This document shows positions 44,297 to 54,510 of a stretch of 64,000 bases of DNA, piece by piece. Both the position numbers and the translations under genes were made by a program. Source of the stretch: Anaerobacillus arseniciselenatis (lineage in GTDB: Bacteria > Bacillota > Bacilli > Bacillales > Anaerobacillaceae); the NCBI RefSeq assembly GCF_001865995.1, contig NZ_MLQQ01000006.1, forward strand, positions 1 to 64,000, read 5' to 3'. Under the pieces are notes generated by a model that was given only the letters and a program-made list of their open reading frames with translations, made no database searches and was not told the DNA's origin. The first letter of the stretch is position 1. Every line of letters begins with the position of its first letter.

Positions 44297-44509
44297 TTAT
44301 TAGCAATTTACAAGAAGAAATCTATCATAACACACAATAAAATTCCGCGCAACTATTTTCAGAGAGTTTATTGCTAGCTAGTTATCTACTTACTGTATAT
44401 CGCTAATTAACACTCTATCGCAATAGCATTTTCGCAGCAAGCTTCATTTATCCTTTTTACAAAGATTTTTGGAGCTATTAATTACTTTCCACATTAATAA
44501 ACTTCGAGT

Positions 44510-44836
44510 TTACCCCTCTCTTGCCTTTACCTTTTCACGGATGCTTTCTAGTTCTTTCAACGAAAGTTCACTTAAAGATTTTTTTATTTCCTCCTCAATC
44601 TCTTTTCTATTGTTTTCTCGATATTGATCCCACCACTCACGCAAACCTTCCGTATTTTTTAGGAGGTATTCAATATCGATCTCTTCTACATCATCGTCCG
44701 ACAAATACCTCAACACAGCCCCTAACAAGCGATTAAGTTTTGTGATCTCCTCTTCTTTACTATCTTTTGTAGTTGACTGTAACCCTTCGGTTTCCTTATC
44801 TGCCCTCTTACCAACTTGAACGACTTTGCGTGGCAT
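44510..44836 (-). CDS. Hypothetical charged helical protein, 108 aa
   Basis: Starts MPRKVVQVGKRADKETEGLQ and is dominated by Glu, Lys and Leu, ending in a likely coiled coil (EEIKKSLSELSLKELESIRE). A Trp pair (REWWDQYREN) sits in the middle. AAAGGAGG precedes the ATG. No family recognised; no membrane segment. Confidence 0.65.
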   Translation of the reverse strand: MPRKVVQVGKRADKETEGLQSTTKDSKEEEITKLNRLLGAVLRYLSDDDVEEIDIEYLLKNTEGLREWWDQYRENNRKEIEEEIKKSLSELSLKELESIREKVKAREG

Positions 44837-45071
44837 TGTCTTTCCTCCTTTTAACTATGAAAAAAATAAATTTTGACACACATTTGTTTGATTACCATCA
44901 ATTTGCTTATTTTTTAGTATCATTAAAAATTGCAAAATTATACAACGTATATCAGTTCACACACCGATGAAACTTTGTAAAATCAAACTTTCCTTTGTAG
45001 GTACAAACATATACGCACAAAAAAATTACGCATACGCTATGATAAGGCACAATTGATTGGAGGGGGGGGCT

Positions 45072-45753
45072 TTGCGAAAAGATCAACTCCAGAAACTAAG
45101 TTACGAACAATTTCAAAATTCATTAGAGACGATCACTAAAGAAAGTAGATACGGTTTTACTTTGCACGAAGCTGAAGATTTTCTTTGGGTAGAAAACTTA
45201 TTTATAAAACTTATGAGTAACCGTAAAGCTTTCGGTGCGATCCTGCAATTAAAAGTTCTTGACGATTATAGTTATTTGCACTCGATCGACACATTTATTT
45301 TAGGCGCATTATTTGCCAGAAAAATAAATTTAAAAGACATCGAAACATTTGCTCTCGGGTGTTTATTGCACGATATTGGAAAACTAGAAATCCCTAAAAG
45401 CTTACTACAAAAAAAGGAATGCTGACTACTATAGAGTACAAAGAAATACAGAAACATGTTATTTACGGCCATCAGTGGTTAACGAAACATCAATTTCCTA
45501 GCTTAACTTAGAACAACCACTTCCGCTCGACGATTTGCTAAACTTTTTAAAAAATCATCATATAGACAAATTAGGTATATCTATTTCCATCGACGAAGCC
45601 CTTCCAACGCTTCACCAAATAATTCTAGATATAAAAAAGAGCAACGAAAATATCACTATCATCGTTGGTGGGCGAACCGCAAAAACACACCCAATAAAAG
45701 GGGCTGACATCGTCGTCACCGATATGAACGAATTCGATAAAATCGCTTTTTAA
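45072..45753 (+). pseudogene. Broken HD-GYP/HD-domain gene with a cobalamin-binding-like 3' end
   Basis: TTG at 45072 follows GGAGGGGGGG. The first frame carries SIDTFILGALFARK and GCLLHDIGKLEIPKSLLQ, an HD-GYP-type metal phosphohydrolase core, then stops at 45425. A +1 shift at a run of seven A restores LTTIEYKEIQKHVIYGHQWL, which stops again near 45510. The last frame (45535-45753) ends with SNENITIIVGGRTAKTHPI, a B12-binding-domain-like tail. At least one frameshift, one stop and probably a deletion make it non-functional. Confidence 0.75.
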
Positions 45754-46898
45754 AAGTCGCACTTCTCTAAAATCGCTACACCCTGAGTTTCACCAATACC
45801 GCCATTGCCGTGAACTAAGCCGTACTTTCGAGTACCTTCTTTTAACTTCTGATGTATCTCGATGAGTGCATTTAAAGCGGGATTGTTCCAAGGGGCTCTT
45901 GCGAAATTCATTCCCCCGGTGATCGTCACTTCATACTGCTCTAAAAAGTCAGAGAGTTGTTCGATGTGATCGATCATTCCTGTCGCTAGTAAAAATGCGA
46001 TCGGAATAGGTGGATAACAACTGTATACTTCAAGGTACAAGTTTTGATTTTTGAATTGCTCAACAGCTTGAATACTTGCCTCGTCTTGCGCTTGTAAAAA
46101 TGCTTTTCTCAAATGCGGAAATACGTCTTCTTTTTTGCCTACAATTTTATCAATCTTTGTCGGGCAACCTTCTACCATGGAATATTTCACTCCTGAAACT
46201 GATATTTTCTCTTTTTCAGGAATTTGTAAAAAGCTTGCGGTACTGTCATTCGCTACAATAATGCCACCTGAAAAGTTAATATTCGGATTCGCACAGTCCG
46301 TTAACTTAAATAAATCAGCACCAAGATCATCTAATCGTCGCCCTCTTTCTCGAGGAACTTCGGAATTTGTGGCACGATTATATGTTTTATGAAAATTCAG
46401 AAACAATTGATCAAAAAAACGAACTATCTCTTTTTCTGATAGCTCTAATTCTTTTCTAAGCCTATGGCCAATTTCGTTATAACATTGAAGAATGCTTTTA
46501 TCTTCAAAAATGCTCATCGCTTTTGTCATTTCTTCTTTTCCGTATAGATGCTTATTCGTTAACAGCGGTTCATGGCCAAAAATCAACACCGCATCGTACA
46601 AGCCAGAATCAACTAACTCCTTAGCATCTGATAACGCTTGGATCGGACTAGCTCCGCTTTTATACGTTTTGATTTTCTCGATCGTTTCACATTCAAAGAT
46701 ACTAAAGTAAAATTGATTGGCTGCTTCAAACGCGTTAAGTAACGGATCAATGAAAAAGTAGGCGATCCTTTTATCAGCTGACAAAAGTTGTTCATGTATT
46801 TCGGTCGCTTCTTTGAAGGTTTCTTTCAATTTTGGATTTGTAAGTTGCCCACCGTGGATGTCAGTAATTTTACCTGAATAGATGATATTCACTATCAC
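45750..46898 (-). CDS. Thiolase-superfamily protein (SCP-x-like), function uncertain
   Basis: 382 aa. The C-terminal half has the SCP-x thiolase pattern: VYSCYPPIPIAFLLATG with its Cys, TITGGMNFARAPWNNPALNA and GLVHGNGGIGETQG. The N-terminal half keeps LIFGHEPLLT and SGGIIVANDSTASFL but is divergent. It might condense or cleave acyl-CoA, but no CoA ligase or dehydrogenase is nearby. It overlaps the end of the broken HD gene by 4 bp on the opposite strand. GTG starts at 46898 or 46892 are both possible. Confidence 0.75.
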   Translation of the reverse strand: MIVNIIYSGKITDIHGGQLTNPKLKETFKEATEIHEQLLSADKRIAYFFIDPLLNAFEAANQFYFSIFECETIEKIKTYKSGASPIQALSDAKELVDSGLYDAVLIFGHEPLLTNKHLYGKEEMTKAMSIFEDKSILQCYNEIGHRLRKELELSEKEIVRFFDQLFLNFHKTYNRATNSEVPRERGRRLDDLGADLFKLTDCANPNINFSGGIIVANDSTASFLQIPEKEKISVSGVKYSMVEGCPTKIDKIVGKKEDVFPHLRKAFLQAQDEASIQAVEQFKNQNLYLEVYSCYPPIPIAFLLATGMIDHIEQLSDFLEQYEVTITGGMNFARAPWNNPALNALIEIHQKLKEGTRKYGLVHGNGGIGETQGVAILEKCDF

Positions 46899-46925
46899 TC
46901 ACTTCTTTCCAAAAAAATTCTATCT

Positions 46926-47040
46926 GAGTGAATTTCATAATTATCTTTAATGAGCCATATGAAACTATGTAGTTGCGAGCGGTTTAACTCAACTACATAT
47001 GGATCTTAATGGCGATCAAATTGAATTATGAAATTCATTA
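46926..47040. repeat. Palindromic repeat family I, copy
   Basis: Arms GAGTGAATTTCATAATTATC and GAATTATGAAATTCATT; inner stem ATGTAGTTG/CAACTACAT. Lies just upstream of the thiolase-like gene start. Confidence 0.85.
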
Positions 47041-47144
47041 ATCTCACTTCTTAAATATCTTTTCTACAGAGTAGTGCTAACTCCTTTTTTAAAAACAGCT
47101 ACACTATTGAAACCAAATTGAAGATGAATTTTTTGAGAAAAAAA

Positions 47145-47651
47145 TCACATCCATTTTAATTTCTTTGCTTCGAGCCTGTCTTGCAGCAACGCTTTAAATT
47201 GTGATATATCTTCTTTCGTTTGAAAATACCTTTTCGGCAAAATTAATGCGGATGTCTTTGTCACGTATAATAAAAACATATCCCTATATTCAATCGTAGA
47301 TCTTATTTCTTCCCATGAATATTTTGATTGTAACTGTTCACTGTTAAGCCTTATTGTTTTAGTACTAATTACGTATTTCATTTTTTGTTTTAACATTGGA
47401 TTTTGATCGTAGTGACGTTTATTTATCATTTTTAATATAAATTTTAAAAATACAAAGCCGATGTAGGTGATCGACAGCGGTAATGCCACGGTTAGAAACC
47501 AGCCAAACTCTTCAAACATCGTTATGTAAATCGCAATAAACATAATTAAAAATACACTTATAAAATAACGCATCAAAATTTTCTTTGTATGATATTCACT
47601 ATATTGTTTAAATTCTTCGTACGTAAGTTGCCCTTCGATGATGATTGTCAT
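47145..47651 (-). CDS. YcxB-like membrane protein
   Basis: 168 aa. Two hydrophobic helices (YFISVFLIMFIAIYITMF and the next one, residues 30-75) are followed by a soluble domain with TIRLNSEQLQSKYSWEEIRS and LPKRYFQTKEDISQFKALL, the YcxB-like C-terminal pattern. Function unknown. Its only ribosome binding sequence (GGGGAGTG) lies inside a 22-nt sequence repeated at 51498. Confidence 0.75.
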   Translation of the reverse strand: MTIIIEGQLTYEEFKQYSEYHTKKILMRYFISVFLIMFIAIYITMFEEFGWFLTVALPLSITYIGFVFLKFILKMINKRHYDQNPMLKQKMKYVISTKTIRLNSEQLQSKYSWEEIRSTIEYRDMFLLYVTKTSALILPKRYFQTKEDISQFKALLQDRLEAKKLKWM

Positions 47652-47652
47652 G

Positions 47653-47675
47653 AGTGCCTGTCACTCCCCGAATTT
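47653..47675. repeat. Short repeat, copy 1 (GAGTGCCTGTCACTCCCCGAAT)
   Basis: The 22-nt word, split here as GAGTGCCTGTC ACTCCCCGAAT, occurs again at 51498-51519. It sits directly before the start of a minus-strand gene in both places. Confidence 0.7.
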
Positions 47676-47755
47676 TCCAAGGGCGCAATAAATCGCGCCC
47701 TACCTTAGTTTCGTATATGAAATTCAACTACTTTGATTTCCCTATTTTTACATAG

Positions 47756-48706
47756 CTACAAGTTTGAGTCTGTCCAATTAATCACTCGATTTCGTCCTTT
47801 ATCTTTTGCAAGGTATAATAATTGATCGGCACGATCTACCCATTCTTTGATCGTCATGTCTGTTTCATACTGAGCTACCCCGGCGGAGAAGGTAATTGTA
47901 ATATTTTCGTTTCCTACTTTTGCTAACGGTAACTGACGTATCTCTTTTAAAATCCGGTCTAATATTAACGTCGCATCTTCTTCATTTGTATTTGGCATAA
48001 AAATGATAAATTCTTCACCACCATAGCGAGCAAGCAAATCCGATTGTCGTAGTTGTTTTTTTACCTCTGCTGTTAAGCCTTGCAAAATAATGTCGCCTAC
48101 TGAGTGTCCGAAGCGGTCATTAATTAATTTAAACCGATCGATATCAAAAACTGAGATACACATGTTTGCAGGAATTCTTTCTAATCTTTGGATTTCGATC
48201 ATCATTTGATTTTCTAAATATCTTCTGTTAAAAACTCCCGTCAGAGGGTCATAAAATGCTAATTGCTCGAATTCCTTTGCTCTTGTTAAAATACGGCATA
48301 CCCTTGCGTTCACTTCTTCAAATTGAAACGGCTTTGTTACGTAATCATCAGCTCCTAATTGCAAGCATTTAATTTTATCATTAACATCTGAACTACCTGA
48401 TAAAACGATTAATGATATCCATTTTAGTTGCGGGTTATCTATTAAAAACTGAAACAATACATAGCCAGATTCTGGGACCATCATTAAATCTAAAATAATT
48501 AAATCGTATTTATTATTCAATAACTTTTGCTTTGCAACACTCACATCATGCGCGTCATCGACATTAAAACCTTTTTTCATAAATTTCCTTACAAGCAAAT
48601 TTCTTAAATCATCGTCGTCATCAATAATGAGTAGAGATGAGCCGTTGATTTCGTCTGTTATAATATGAGGTCGAATTTTTTGTTGTTCATTCTTATCTTT
48701 ATTCAT
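47756..48706 (-). CDS. Response regulator with diguanylate cyclase (GGDEF) domain
   Basis: 316 aa. The receiver domain occupies residues 20-140 (IIDDDDDLR acidic pocket, phospho-Asp in LIILDLMMVP, Lys in VTKPFQ). The GGDEF domain follows with the active site RYGGEEFIIF and an allosteric RxxD (RQSD) exactly five residues before it, so product inhibition is likely. It makes cyclic di-GMP on phosphorylation. It overlaps the Hpt gene by 8 bp and ends a three-gene phosphorelay. Confidence 0.94.
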   Translation of the reverse strand: MNKDKNEQQKIRPHIITDEINGSSLLIIDDDDDLRNLLVRKFMKKGFNVDDAHDVSVAKQKLLNNKYDLIILDLMMVPESGYVLFQFLIDNPQLKWISLIVLSGSSDVNDKIKCLQLGADDYVTKPFQFEEVNARVCRILTRAKEFEQLAFYDPLTGVFNRRYLENQMMIEIQRLERIPANMCISVFDIDRFKLINDRFGHSVGDIILQGLTAEVKKQLRQSDLLARYGGEEFIIFMPNTNEEDATLILDRILKEIRQLPLAKVGNENITITFSAGVAQYETDMTIKEWVDRADQLLYLAKDKGRNRVINWTDSNL

Positions 48707-49016
48707 AAATAACCACTACCTTATTTAAATAGTCCTCTAAGGCTCCTAATTGTTGTTCAATTGCTACTTTATCTTTATTTTTTGCAGCAATTTCTATGAA
48801 ATAACCAATCTCAGAAATTTGATCAAACCCGTAACCACTACCGTTCCCTTTCATACTATGGCCAATGAGCTGAATTTGTTCAAAGTCGTCTTTCGTTAAG
48901 GCTTTTAAAATCTTCTCGATGTCTTTCTTTCGATTGGTCATATAACCCGGAATTAAGTCTACTAAATCTTCATCAATATAGACGTAAACCTTATTTTTCC
49001 CATCATTGTTAGACAT
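48699..49016 (-). CDS. Histidine phosphotransfer (HPt) protein
   Basis: 105 aa with the HPt four-helix pattern and phospho-acceptor His in LIGHSMKGNGSGYGFDQI. It carries phosphate between the receiver of the hybrid kinase upstream and the receiver of the cyclase downstream. Free-standing HPt genes are uncommon in Bacillus. The coding regions are separated by 18 bp upstream and overlap by 8 bp downstream, so all three are co-transcribed. Confidence 0.92.
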   Translation of the reverse strand: MSNNDGKNKVYVYIDEDLVDLIPGYMTNRKKDIEKILKALTKDDFEQIQLIGHSMKGNGSGYGFDQISEIGYFIEIAAKNKDKVAIEQQLGALEDYLNKVVVIYE

Positions 49017-49034
49017 TGATATTCCCCCTACCCA

Positions 49035-51479
49035 TTAAGAGCTGTACTTAGCGATGAAATCTAGTAACGTTTGTTTTTTTATTGGTTTTGATAAATAATC
49101 ATCACAACCAGCCTTTAGGCATTTTTCACGATCCCCTTCAAAAGCGTGGGCTGTTAAAGCGATAATTGGTGTGCCTTCACGCTGCGTATCCGCTTCCCAC
49201 TGACGAATTGTTTTCGTGGCCTCATACCCATCTAAAATCGGCATTTGAATATCCATAAGCACGAGGTCAAAATCTTCATTTTTATATTTATTAACGGCTT
49301 CTTGACCATTTTCAGCTAATATAATTTGATGATTTGTCTTTTTTAAGAACGATTTAAACAATAATTGGTTATCTTCATTATCTTCAACGAGAAGAATTTT
49401 TAACGAAGCTTGATGGGTTTCAGCTGGAAGCTTCGGTAGTGCTTCAGCTCCCTCTGCTCGTCTCAGTGATAAAGACGAAACATTAGTCGCGCTTCCTTCA
49501 TGAAGTGGCACATAGAAATAAAAAGTACTTCCACTTCCTTCTTTACTTTCAACACCGATTTCTCCACCCATGGCATCAACAATTTTTTTCGATATCGCGA
49601 GCCCAAGTCCAGTTCCACCGTACTTTCTTGTCGTCGACGAATCGACTTGAGTAAATTTCTCAAATATTTTCTCTTGCTTCACTTTCGGAATACCCACGCC
49701 TGTGTCAATAATCGAAAATAATAAGCGTTGATCCGTTTGTGACGCTCGCTCGACACGAACAATAATTTCCCCTTGTTCCGTAAACTTTATTGCATTTCCG
49801 ATAAGATTAATCAAAACTTGTCTTAAACGGTCTGGATCACCTTTTAAATATTTCGGAACATCAGGACTTATATGAGTAATCAGTTGTAAGTTTTTACTAT
49901 GTGCTCTTAAAGCTAAAAGTTCAGTTGTTCTTTCAACGGTATCTTCCACTGAAAAATCAATATTCTCTAATTCTAAATAACCAGATTCTACTTTTGAAAA
50001 ATCTAGAATATCATTAATTAGAATTAATAGATTATTCCCTGCTTTTCTAAAGGTTGAAACATACGTCTTTTGCTCTTCGTTTAAACTCGTTTCTTCTAAT
50101 AACTCAGTCATTCCGAGAATTCCATTTAGCGGCGTACGAATTTCATGACTCATTGTAGCAAGAAAATCTGTTTTTGCTTGATTTGCAGCTTCTGCTTTTT
50201 GCTTTGCTTCGTTTAACTCTTTTAATAAAACTTCTTGTTTTTCTTGTTGCTCGGTAATCTCAATGTTTTGGGCAATAATCTCTTCGTTTTGTGCCTCTAA
50301 ATTATCCATCATATCACGTAAATTTTCAGCCATCACATTGGAGGCTAATGCTAACTTCCCGATTTCATCACTATGAAACTTATCCTTTGGAATACTAACA
50401 TTAAAGTCGCCTTTTGATATTTTTTCTATTAAGTTCGTCATTTGTGAGAGCGGTTTTAATGAATTTTTTATACCTAAGGAAATAACGATCATAACAATAA
50501 ATAATGTTACTGTAGCAATCGCGACAATCCAATAAATAACATAATAAAAACTTTGTAAAATAAACTCCTTTTTCACATTGCTTTCATAAAACCAGTAATT
50601 ACCAAAGCCTTCAACCGTAATAGGCTGAAAAACTCTTAATACCTCTGCATCCATATATGGCGAGTGGTCATAAAATAATATTTCGTTTAATTCATTAGGA
50701 TCAGAGAATAAAAGGTCACTTTTTTGATAATATTGACCTACTTGCCTGCTATCGTTTCCGTGGACGATATAGGAACCATCTCTAGTCAGTAGATTACTCG
50801 AACCAGACTGGGGTCTATTTTCTACAATCATACTTTGAAAAAATTCCATGGAATAATCGAAACCAAAAACACCGAGGAATTCACCTTTTTCATCTAAAAT
50901 TGGTGTAATAAAGGAAGCAACCAACACTTCTTCACCAGAAATTGGATATATATACGGGTCAAACATTATCGGTTGTTTCGTTTCTTTCGGTAAAAAATAC
51001 CATTCAGCATTTCGGTCGTTGTAATCCAATATTTGCTCAAAGCTTATCTCATCATTATTTCGTGACCACCAAGGAATAAATCTCCCTGTATGATCGTGAA
51101 ATGGTTCGTTTTTATAAGCGATATCTTGACCATCAAAAGCATCGGCTTCCCAAACACTGTATACATTTAAAACTTCGGTGTGGTTTTCTAAAAATGTTTT
51201 ATAAAGCTCGATAACATTTTCTCGCGTAACCGCATTCATTTCTCGTAAACTTAAAATATATTGATTTAAATCATTGAATGATTGACTAGAGTGACCGATC
51301 TTATTTGAGATATTTTCCGCGTGCACAAGCGCATCTCTCTTCGCATAACTTTCTGCATTTTCGATACTAGTATTATAAATAATATTGCCGATAATAAAAA
51401 CGGCTACGGTAATAGCGATCGTTAGTACCAAAATAGTTAATATATTAATACGATTTGCTAACTTTAAATTCCTAAACAT
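49035..51479 (-). CDS. Hybrid sensor histidine kinase with extracellular Cache domain
   Basis: 814 aa. The N-terminal helix and a second one near residue 305 bracket a periplasm-side double Cache (PDC) sensor ([13 protein letters not shown]). A HAMP linker and coiled coil ([20 protein letters not shown]) lead to His[15 protein letters not shown], an ATPase with [13 protein letters not shown] and [10 protein letters not shown], and a C-terminal receiver with [13 protein letters not shown]. It senses an external small molecule. ATG at 51479 follows AAAGGAGG; a longer frame includes a repeat sequence. Confidence 0.94.
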   Translation of the reverse strand: MFRNLKLANRINILTILVLTIAITVAVFIIGNIIYNTSIENAESYAKRDALVHAENISNKIGHSSQSFNDLNQYILSLREMNAVTRENVIELYKTFLENHTEVLNVYSVWEADAFDGQDIAYKNEPFHDHTGRFIPWWSRNNDEISFEQILDYNDRNAEWYFLPKETKQPIMFDPYIYPISGEEVLVASFITPILDEKGEFLGVFGFDYSMEFFQSMIVENRPQSGSSNLLTRDGSYIVHGNDSRQVGQYYQKSDLLFSDPNELNEILFYDHSPYMDAEVLRVFQPITVEGFGNYWFYESNVKKEFILQSFYYVIYWIVAIATVTLFIVMIVISLGIKNSLKPLSQMTNLIEKISKGDFNVSIPKDKFHSDEIGKLALASNVMAENLRDMMDNLEAQNEEIIAQNIEITEQQEKQEVLLKELNEAKQKAEAANQAKTDFLATMSHEIRTPLNGILGMTELLEETSLNEEQKTYVSTFRKAGNNLLILINDILDFSKVESGYLELENIDFSVEDTVERTTELLALRAHSKNLQLITHISPDVPKYLKGDPDRLRQVLINLIGNAIKFTEQGEIIVRVERASQTDQRLLFSIIDTGVGIPKVKQEKIFEKFTQVDSSTTRKYGGTGLGLAISKKIVDAMGGEIGVESKEGSGSTFYFYVPLHEGSATNVSSLSLRRAEGAEALPKLPAETHQASLKILLVEDNEDNQLLFKSFLKKTNHQIILAENGQEAVNKYKNEDFDLVLMDIQMPILDGYEATKTIRQWEADTQREGTPIIALTAHAFEGDREKCLKAGCDDYLSKPIKKQTLLDFIAKYSS

Positions 51480-51497
51480 AGTGCCTCCTTTTTTGTG

Positions 51498-51519
51498 AGT
51501 GCCTGTCACTCCCCGAATC
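51498..51519. repeat. Short repeat, copy 2
   Basis: Same 22-nt word as at 47653, immediately upstream of the hybrid kinase ribosome binding site. It contains the small inverted repeat AGTG-ACAGG-CACT on the minus strand. Confidence 0.7.
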
Positions 51520-51666
51520 TTCTTGTTTCACGCGAATGTTTCACACAATAGAAGTATATAGGGCACAATCATATGCGCCCCATCTTAAACTTGAATGAAG
51601 AGCGGCCATTTTTTTGATTTTCCTTCACTGTCCGCAGTTTCCTTCAGTCGCCTATGTGAATGCATC

Positions 51667-53397
51667 TTATGTTAACTGTTGTTCAGCAAATTCACGATAC
51701 AACGCATGCCCGTTCACTAATTCTTTATGTGTGCCGACTCCGGTAATTTCACCTTTTTCGATAAAAATAATTTTATCGGCATTGACAATCGTTGATAAGC
51801 GGTGGGCAATCACGAAGGTTGTCCGACCTTCCATAAGACGTGTTAATGCTTGTTGAACGATTTTTTCGGACTGACTATCTAAGCTTGCGGTCGCCTCGTC
51901 CATCATTAAAATTTTCGGATCTCTTAAAAACGCGCGTGCAATGGCGATCCGCTGCCTTTGTCCTCCTGAAAGTTTAATACCACGCTCTCCTACTTCTGTA
52001 TCTAGCCCGTTCGGAAACTGCTGAATAAATTGTTCGGCATAAGCCATCTTTGCGACTCCCCACAAGCGTTCATCGTCAATATCCGTTTCGATACCGTAAG
52101 TAAGATTTTCACGAATAGTCCCAGCAACCATCGGACTATCTTGTGATACATAACCTATTTGACTTCGCCACGATGCCAAACTGATTTCATTGATCGGCGC
52201 ATTTCCAATTAGAATTCGCCCCTCCTGTGGCTCGTAAAAACGTTCTAGTAACCCAAACACCGTCGTTTTTCCTCCACCACTAGGACCTGCGAATGCCACC
52301 ATCGTACCTGGTTGAACCTCGAAGGAAACGTTTTGTAACACCGACTCCTCCTCATTATAAGAAAAAAAGACATTTTCAAAGCGAACTGGTTGATTTGTAA
52401 TTTCCATTTCGATGCCATCTGGCCCTTGCTCTTCCTCAAGCTCTAATATTTCAATCATCCGTTCAGTTGCACCTTTTGCTTTTTGCAATTGTGTAAAAAA
52501 CATCGTAAATACCGTAAGTGGCATAATGATTTGAAACAAATAAAGGATAAAGGCGACCAATGAACCTGTTGTCATTGTACCTTCTGCAACGCGAATCCCG
52601 CCATAACCAATGATTACCACAAGGATTCCCATGATCACTAATTGCATGAGTGGTCCAATCAGAGCTAAAATTCTTGATTCCTTTAACCCATAAGCCAGTA
52701 GGTTACTAATCCCTTCGGTTCCTTTTTGCTCCTCAGCTTTTTCAGCATTGCTCGCTTTCATTAAGCGGACTTCACTGATCGTTTGTGTGATTTTTCCTGA
52801 AAATTGAGCGGTTTCATCTTGTAGCCCATGCGAAATTTTCCGCATTTTTTTACCGAGAGGACGCATAATAAAAATCGTTACCGGAACAACGGTTAGCATT
52901 AAAACAGTCATTTTCCAATCCATAATAATTAAAATGATGACAGCACCGATGATTGAAATGATACCGGTAATAAATTGGGGAAAGTGCTGCGAGATTAAAT
53001 CTTTCACAACCCCAGTATCATTAACGATACGACTGACCGATTCCCCACTCGTTTTACGATCAAAATAACTCACTGGTAGTCGAATAACTTTTAATAACAT
53101 TCTTTCACGAAGTCGAGCGACAATATTTTGACCTACATATGCGAGGAGATATCTAGACATAGCATCCAACGCAGCTCTAACAATAAACACAACTACGATG
53201 ATCACGATCAACGTGATACTCATTGCTTCAACAGAGAATCCATCGACCATTTCTCTCGTTAATAAGGGGATCGATAGCCCAACGAGTGTAGTTATTAAAC
53301 TCCCGATGATCCCAATAGTAAAAGCTAATTTCGGAATTTTAGTTGCTAATATAAGCGATATAAATGGCTTAAATGTATTTTTTGATTGATCTTCCAC
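51667..53397 (-). CDS. ABC exporter, fused permease and ATPase (BmrA/MsbA-like)
   Basis: 576 aa. Six transmembrane helices in residues 20-315 precede an ATP-binding domain with Walker A GPSGGGKTTV, signature LSGGQRQRIAIARA and Walker B ILMMDEATA, then the H loop IAHRLST. It is a half-transporter that works as a dimer, exporting drugs or lipids. Single gene; a GATC-rich leader follows and a family I repeat lies 120 bp upstream. Confidence 0.95.
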   Translation of the reverse strand: MEDQSKNTFKPFISLILATKIPKLAFTIGIIGSLITTLVGLSIPLLTREMVDGFSVEAMSITLIVIIVVVFIVRAALDAMSRYLLAYVGQNIVARLRERMLLKVIRLPVSYFDRKTSGESVSRIVNDTGVVKDLISQHFPQFITGIISIIGAVIILIIMDWKMTVLMLTVVPVTIFIMRPLGKKMRKISHGLQDETAQFSGKITQTISEVRLMKASNAEKAEEQKGTEGISNLLAYGLKESRILALIGPLMQLVIMGILVVIIGYGGIRVAEGTMTTGSLVAFILYLFQIIMPLTVFTMFFTQLQKAKGATERMIEILELEEEQGPDGIEMEITNQPVRFENVFFSYNEEESVLQNVSFEVQPGTMVAFAGPSGGGKTTVFGLLERFYEPQEGRILIGNAPINEISLASWRSQIGYVSQDSPMVAGTIRENLTYGIETDIDDERLWGVAKMAYAEQFIQQFPNGLDTEVGERGIKLSGGQRQRIAIARAFLRDPKILMMDEATASLDSQSEKIVQQALTRLMEGRTTFVIAHRLSTIVNADKIIFIEKGEITGVGTHKELVNGHALYREFAEQQLT

Positions 53398-53519
53398 GGT
53401 ATAACTCCTTATATGTATTAAAAACTAGTTGATTTTGCGCTAGTTAATTTTAATATTTCCTATTATTGTTAAGTAATGATTATGTATTCGAACAAAATCG
53501 ACAAAAAACACACGTACCT

Positions 53520-53629
53520 GAGTTAATTTCATAATTACCAAATCGAGCCAAACTATATGTAGTTGCGAACGACTTAACGCAACTACATATAGTTTGATAT
53601 GGCGATATTTTGAATTATGAAATTCATTA
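53520..53629. repeat. Palindromic repeat family I, copy upstream of the ABC exporter
   Basis: Arms GAGTTAATTTCATAATTACC and GAATTATGAAATTCATTA; inner stem ACTATATGTAGTTGCG/CGCAACTACATATAGT is a perfect 16 bp and different in sequence from the ATATATAGTT type. Confidence 0.88.
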
Positions 53630-53825
53630 ACCTAGAACATTTTATCTGTTTTCTTGTTAATTGAAAAGGAAAAGTATTATTTATACTAGATTAAATTACG
53701 ATTATTCTCAAACGAAGAAATCGTTACTTCGTTTTCTTATATTATCGACAAACGAATTTATTTATTTAGTCAAGAGAGTGTTGCACGGTATGGGGAGAGT
53801 GCGTAACAATTGGTTCCTTATATCG

Positions 53826-54255
53826 GTCAGGTATGCGAGAAGATCTTGCGTTACCTTTTGGTGAGTGTGACGCTTTGTTCGGGCACGCGCGAAGGTCTCG
53901 CGTTACCTTTTGGGTGAGGTGACGCTTTGTTCGGGCACGCGCGAAGGTCTCGCGTTACCTTTTGGGTGATGTGACGCTTTGTTCGGGCACGCGCGAAGGT
54001 CTCGCGTTACCTTTTGGGTGAGGTGACGCTTTGTTCGGGCACGCGCGAAGGTCTCGCGTTACCTTTTGGGTGATGTGACGCTTTGTTCGGGCACGCGCGA
54101 AGGTCTCGCGTTACCTTTTGGTGAGTGTGACGCTTTGTTCAGGCACGGGAGAAGGTCTCGCGTTACCTTTTGGGTGAGGTGACGATTTGTTCGGGCACGC
54201 GCGAAGGTCTTGCGTTACCTTTTGGGTGAGGTGACGATTTGTTCGGGCGCGCACT
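53826..54255. repeat. Type A tandem repeat, 52-bp unit, element 3
   Basis: TTCGGGCACGCGCGAAGG recurs at 53878, 53930, 53982, 54034, 54086, 54138 (variant), 54190 and 54242, exactly 52 bp apart. It is the reverse complement of the A unit in element 2. Confidence 0.93.
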
Positions 54256-54289
54256 GGAATCGCATTATCCCTAAAATACACGTAACAAA

Positions 54290-54510
54290 CACGAATTGGC
54301 TTGCACGGTTTACAGTATATGTAAAACTTGTAAAACGCACGCATGAAAAACCAGGATTGATGCACTGAAATTACAGTATCTGTAAAATCCGCGTATCAAT
54401 ACATGTATTGACGCACAAATGATTTCTCTTCCTAGTTCAAAACAGGAGAAGAGAAATCGAAATGCCAGAATGATTACTCTTCTCGACTCAAAACCAAAGA
54501 AGAGTAATCC
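54290..54510. repeat. Degenerate type B and type C units, element 3
   Basis: Two B units are recognised by TTTACAGTATATGTAAA (54307) and TTACAGTATCTGTAAA (54371), the second flanked by TGATGCA and TATTGACGCA. Two C units follow: GATTTCTCTT...AAGAGAAATC (54421) and GATTACTCTTCTC...AAGAGTAATC (54471). Confidence 0.8.
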
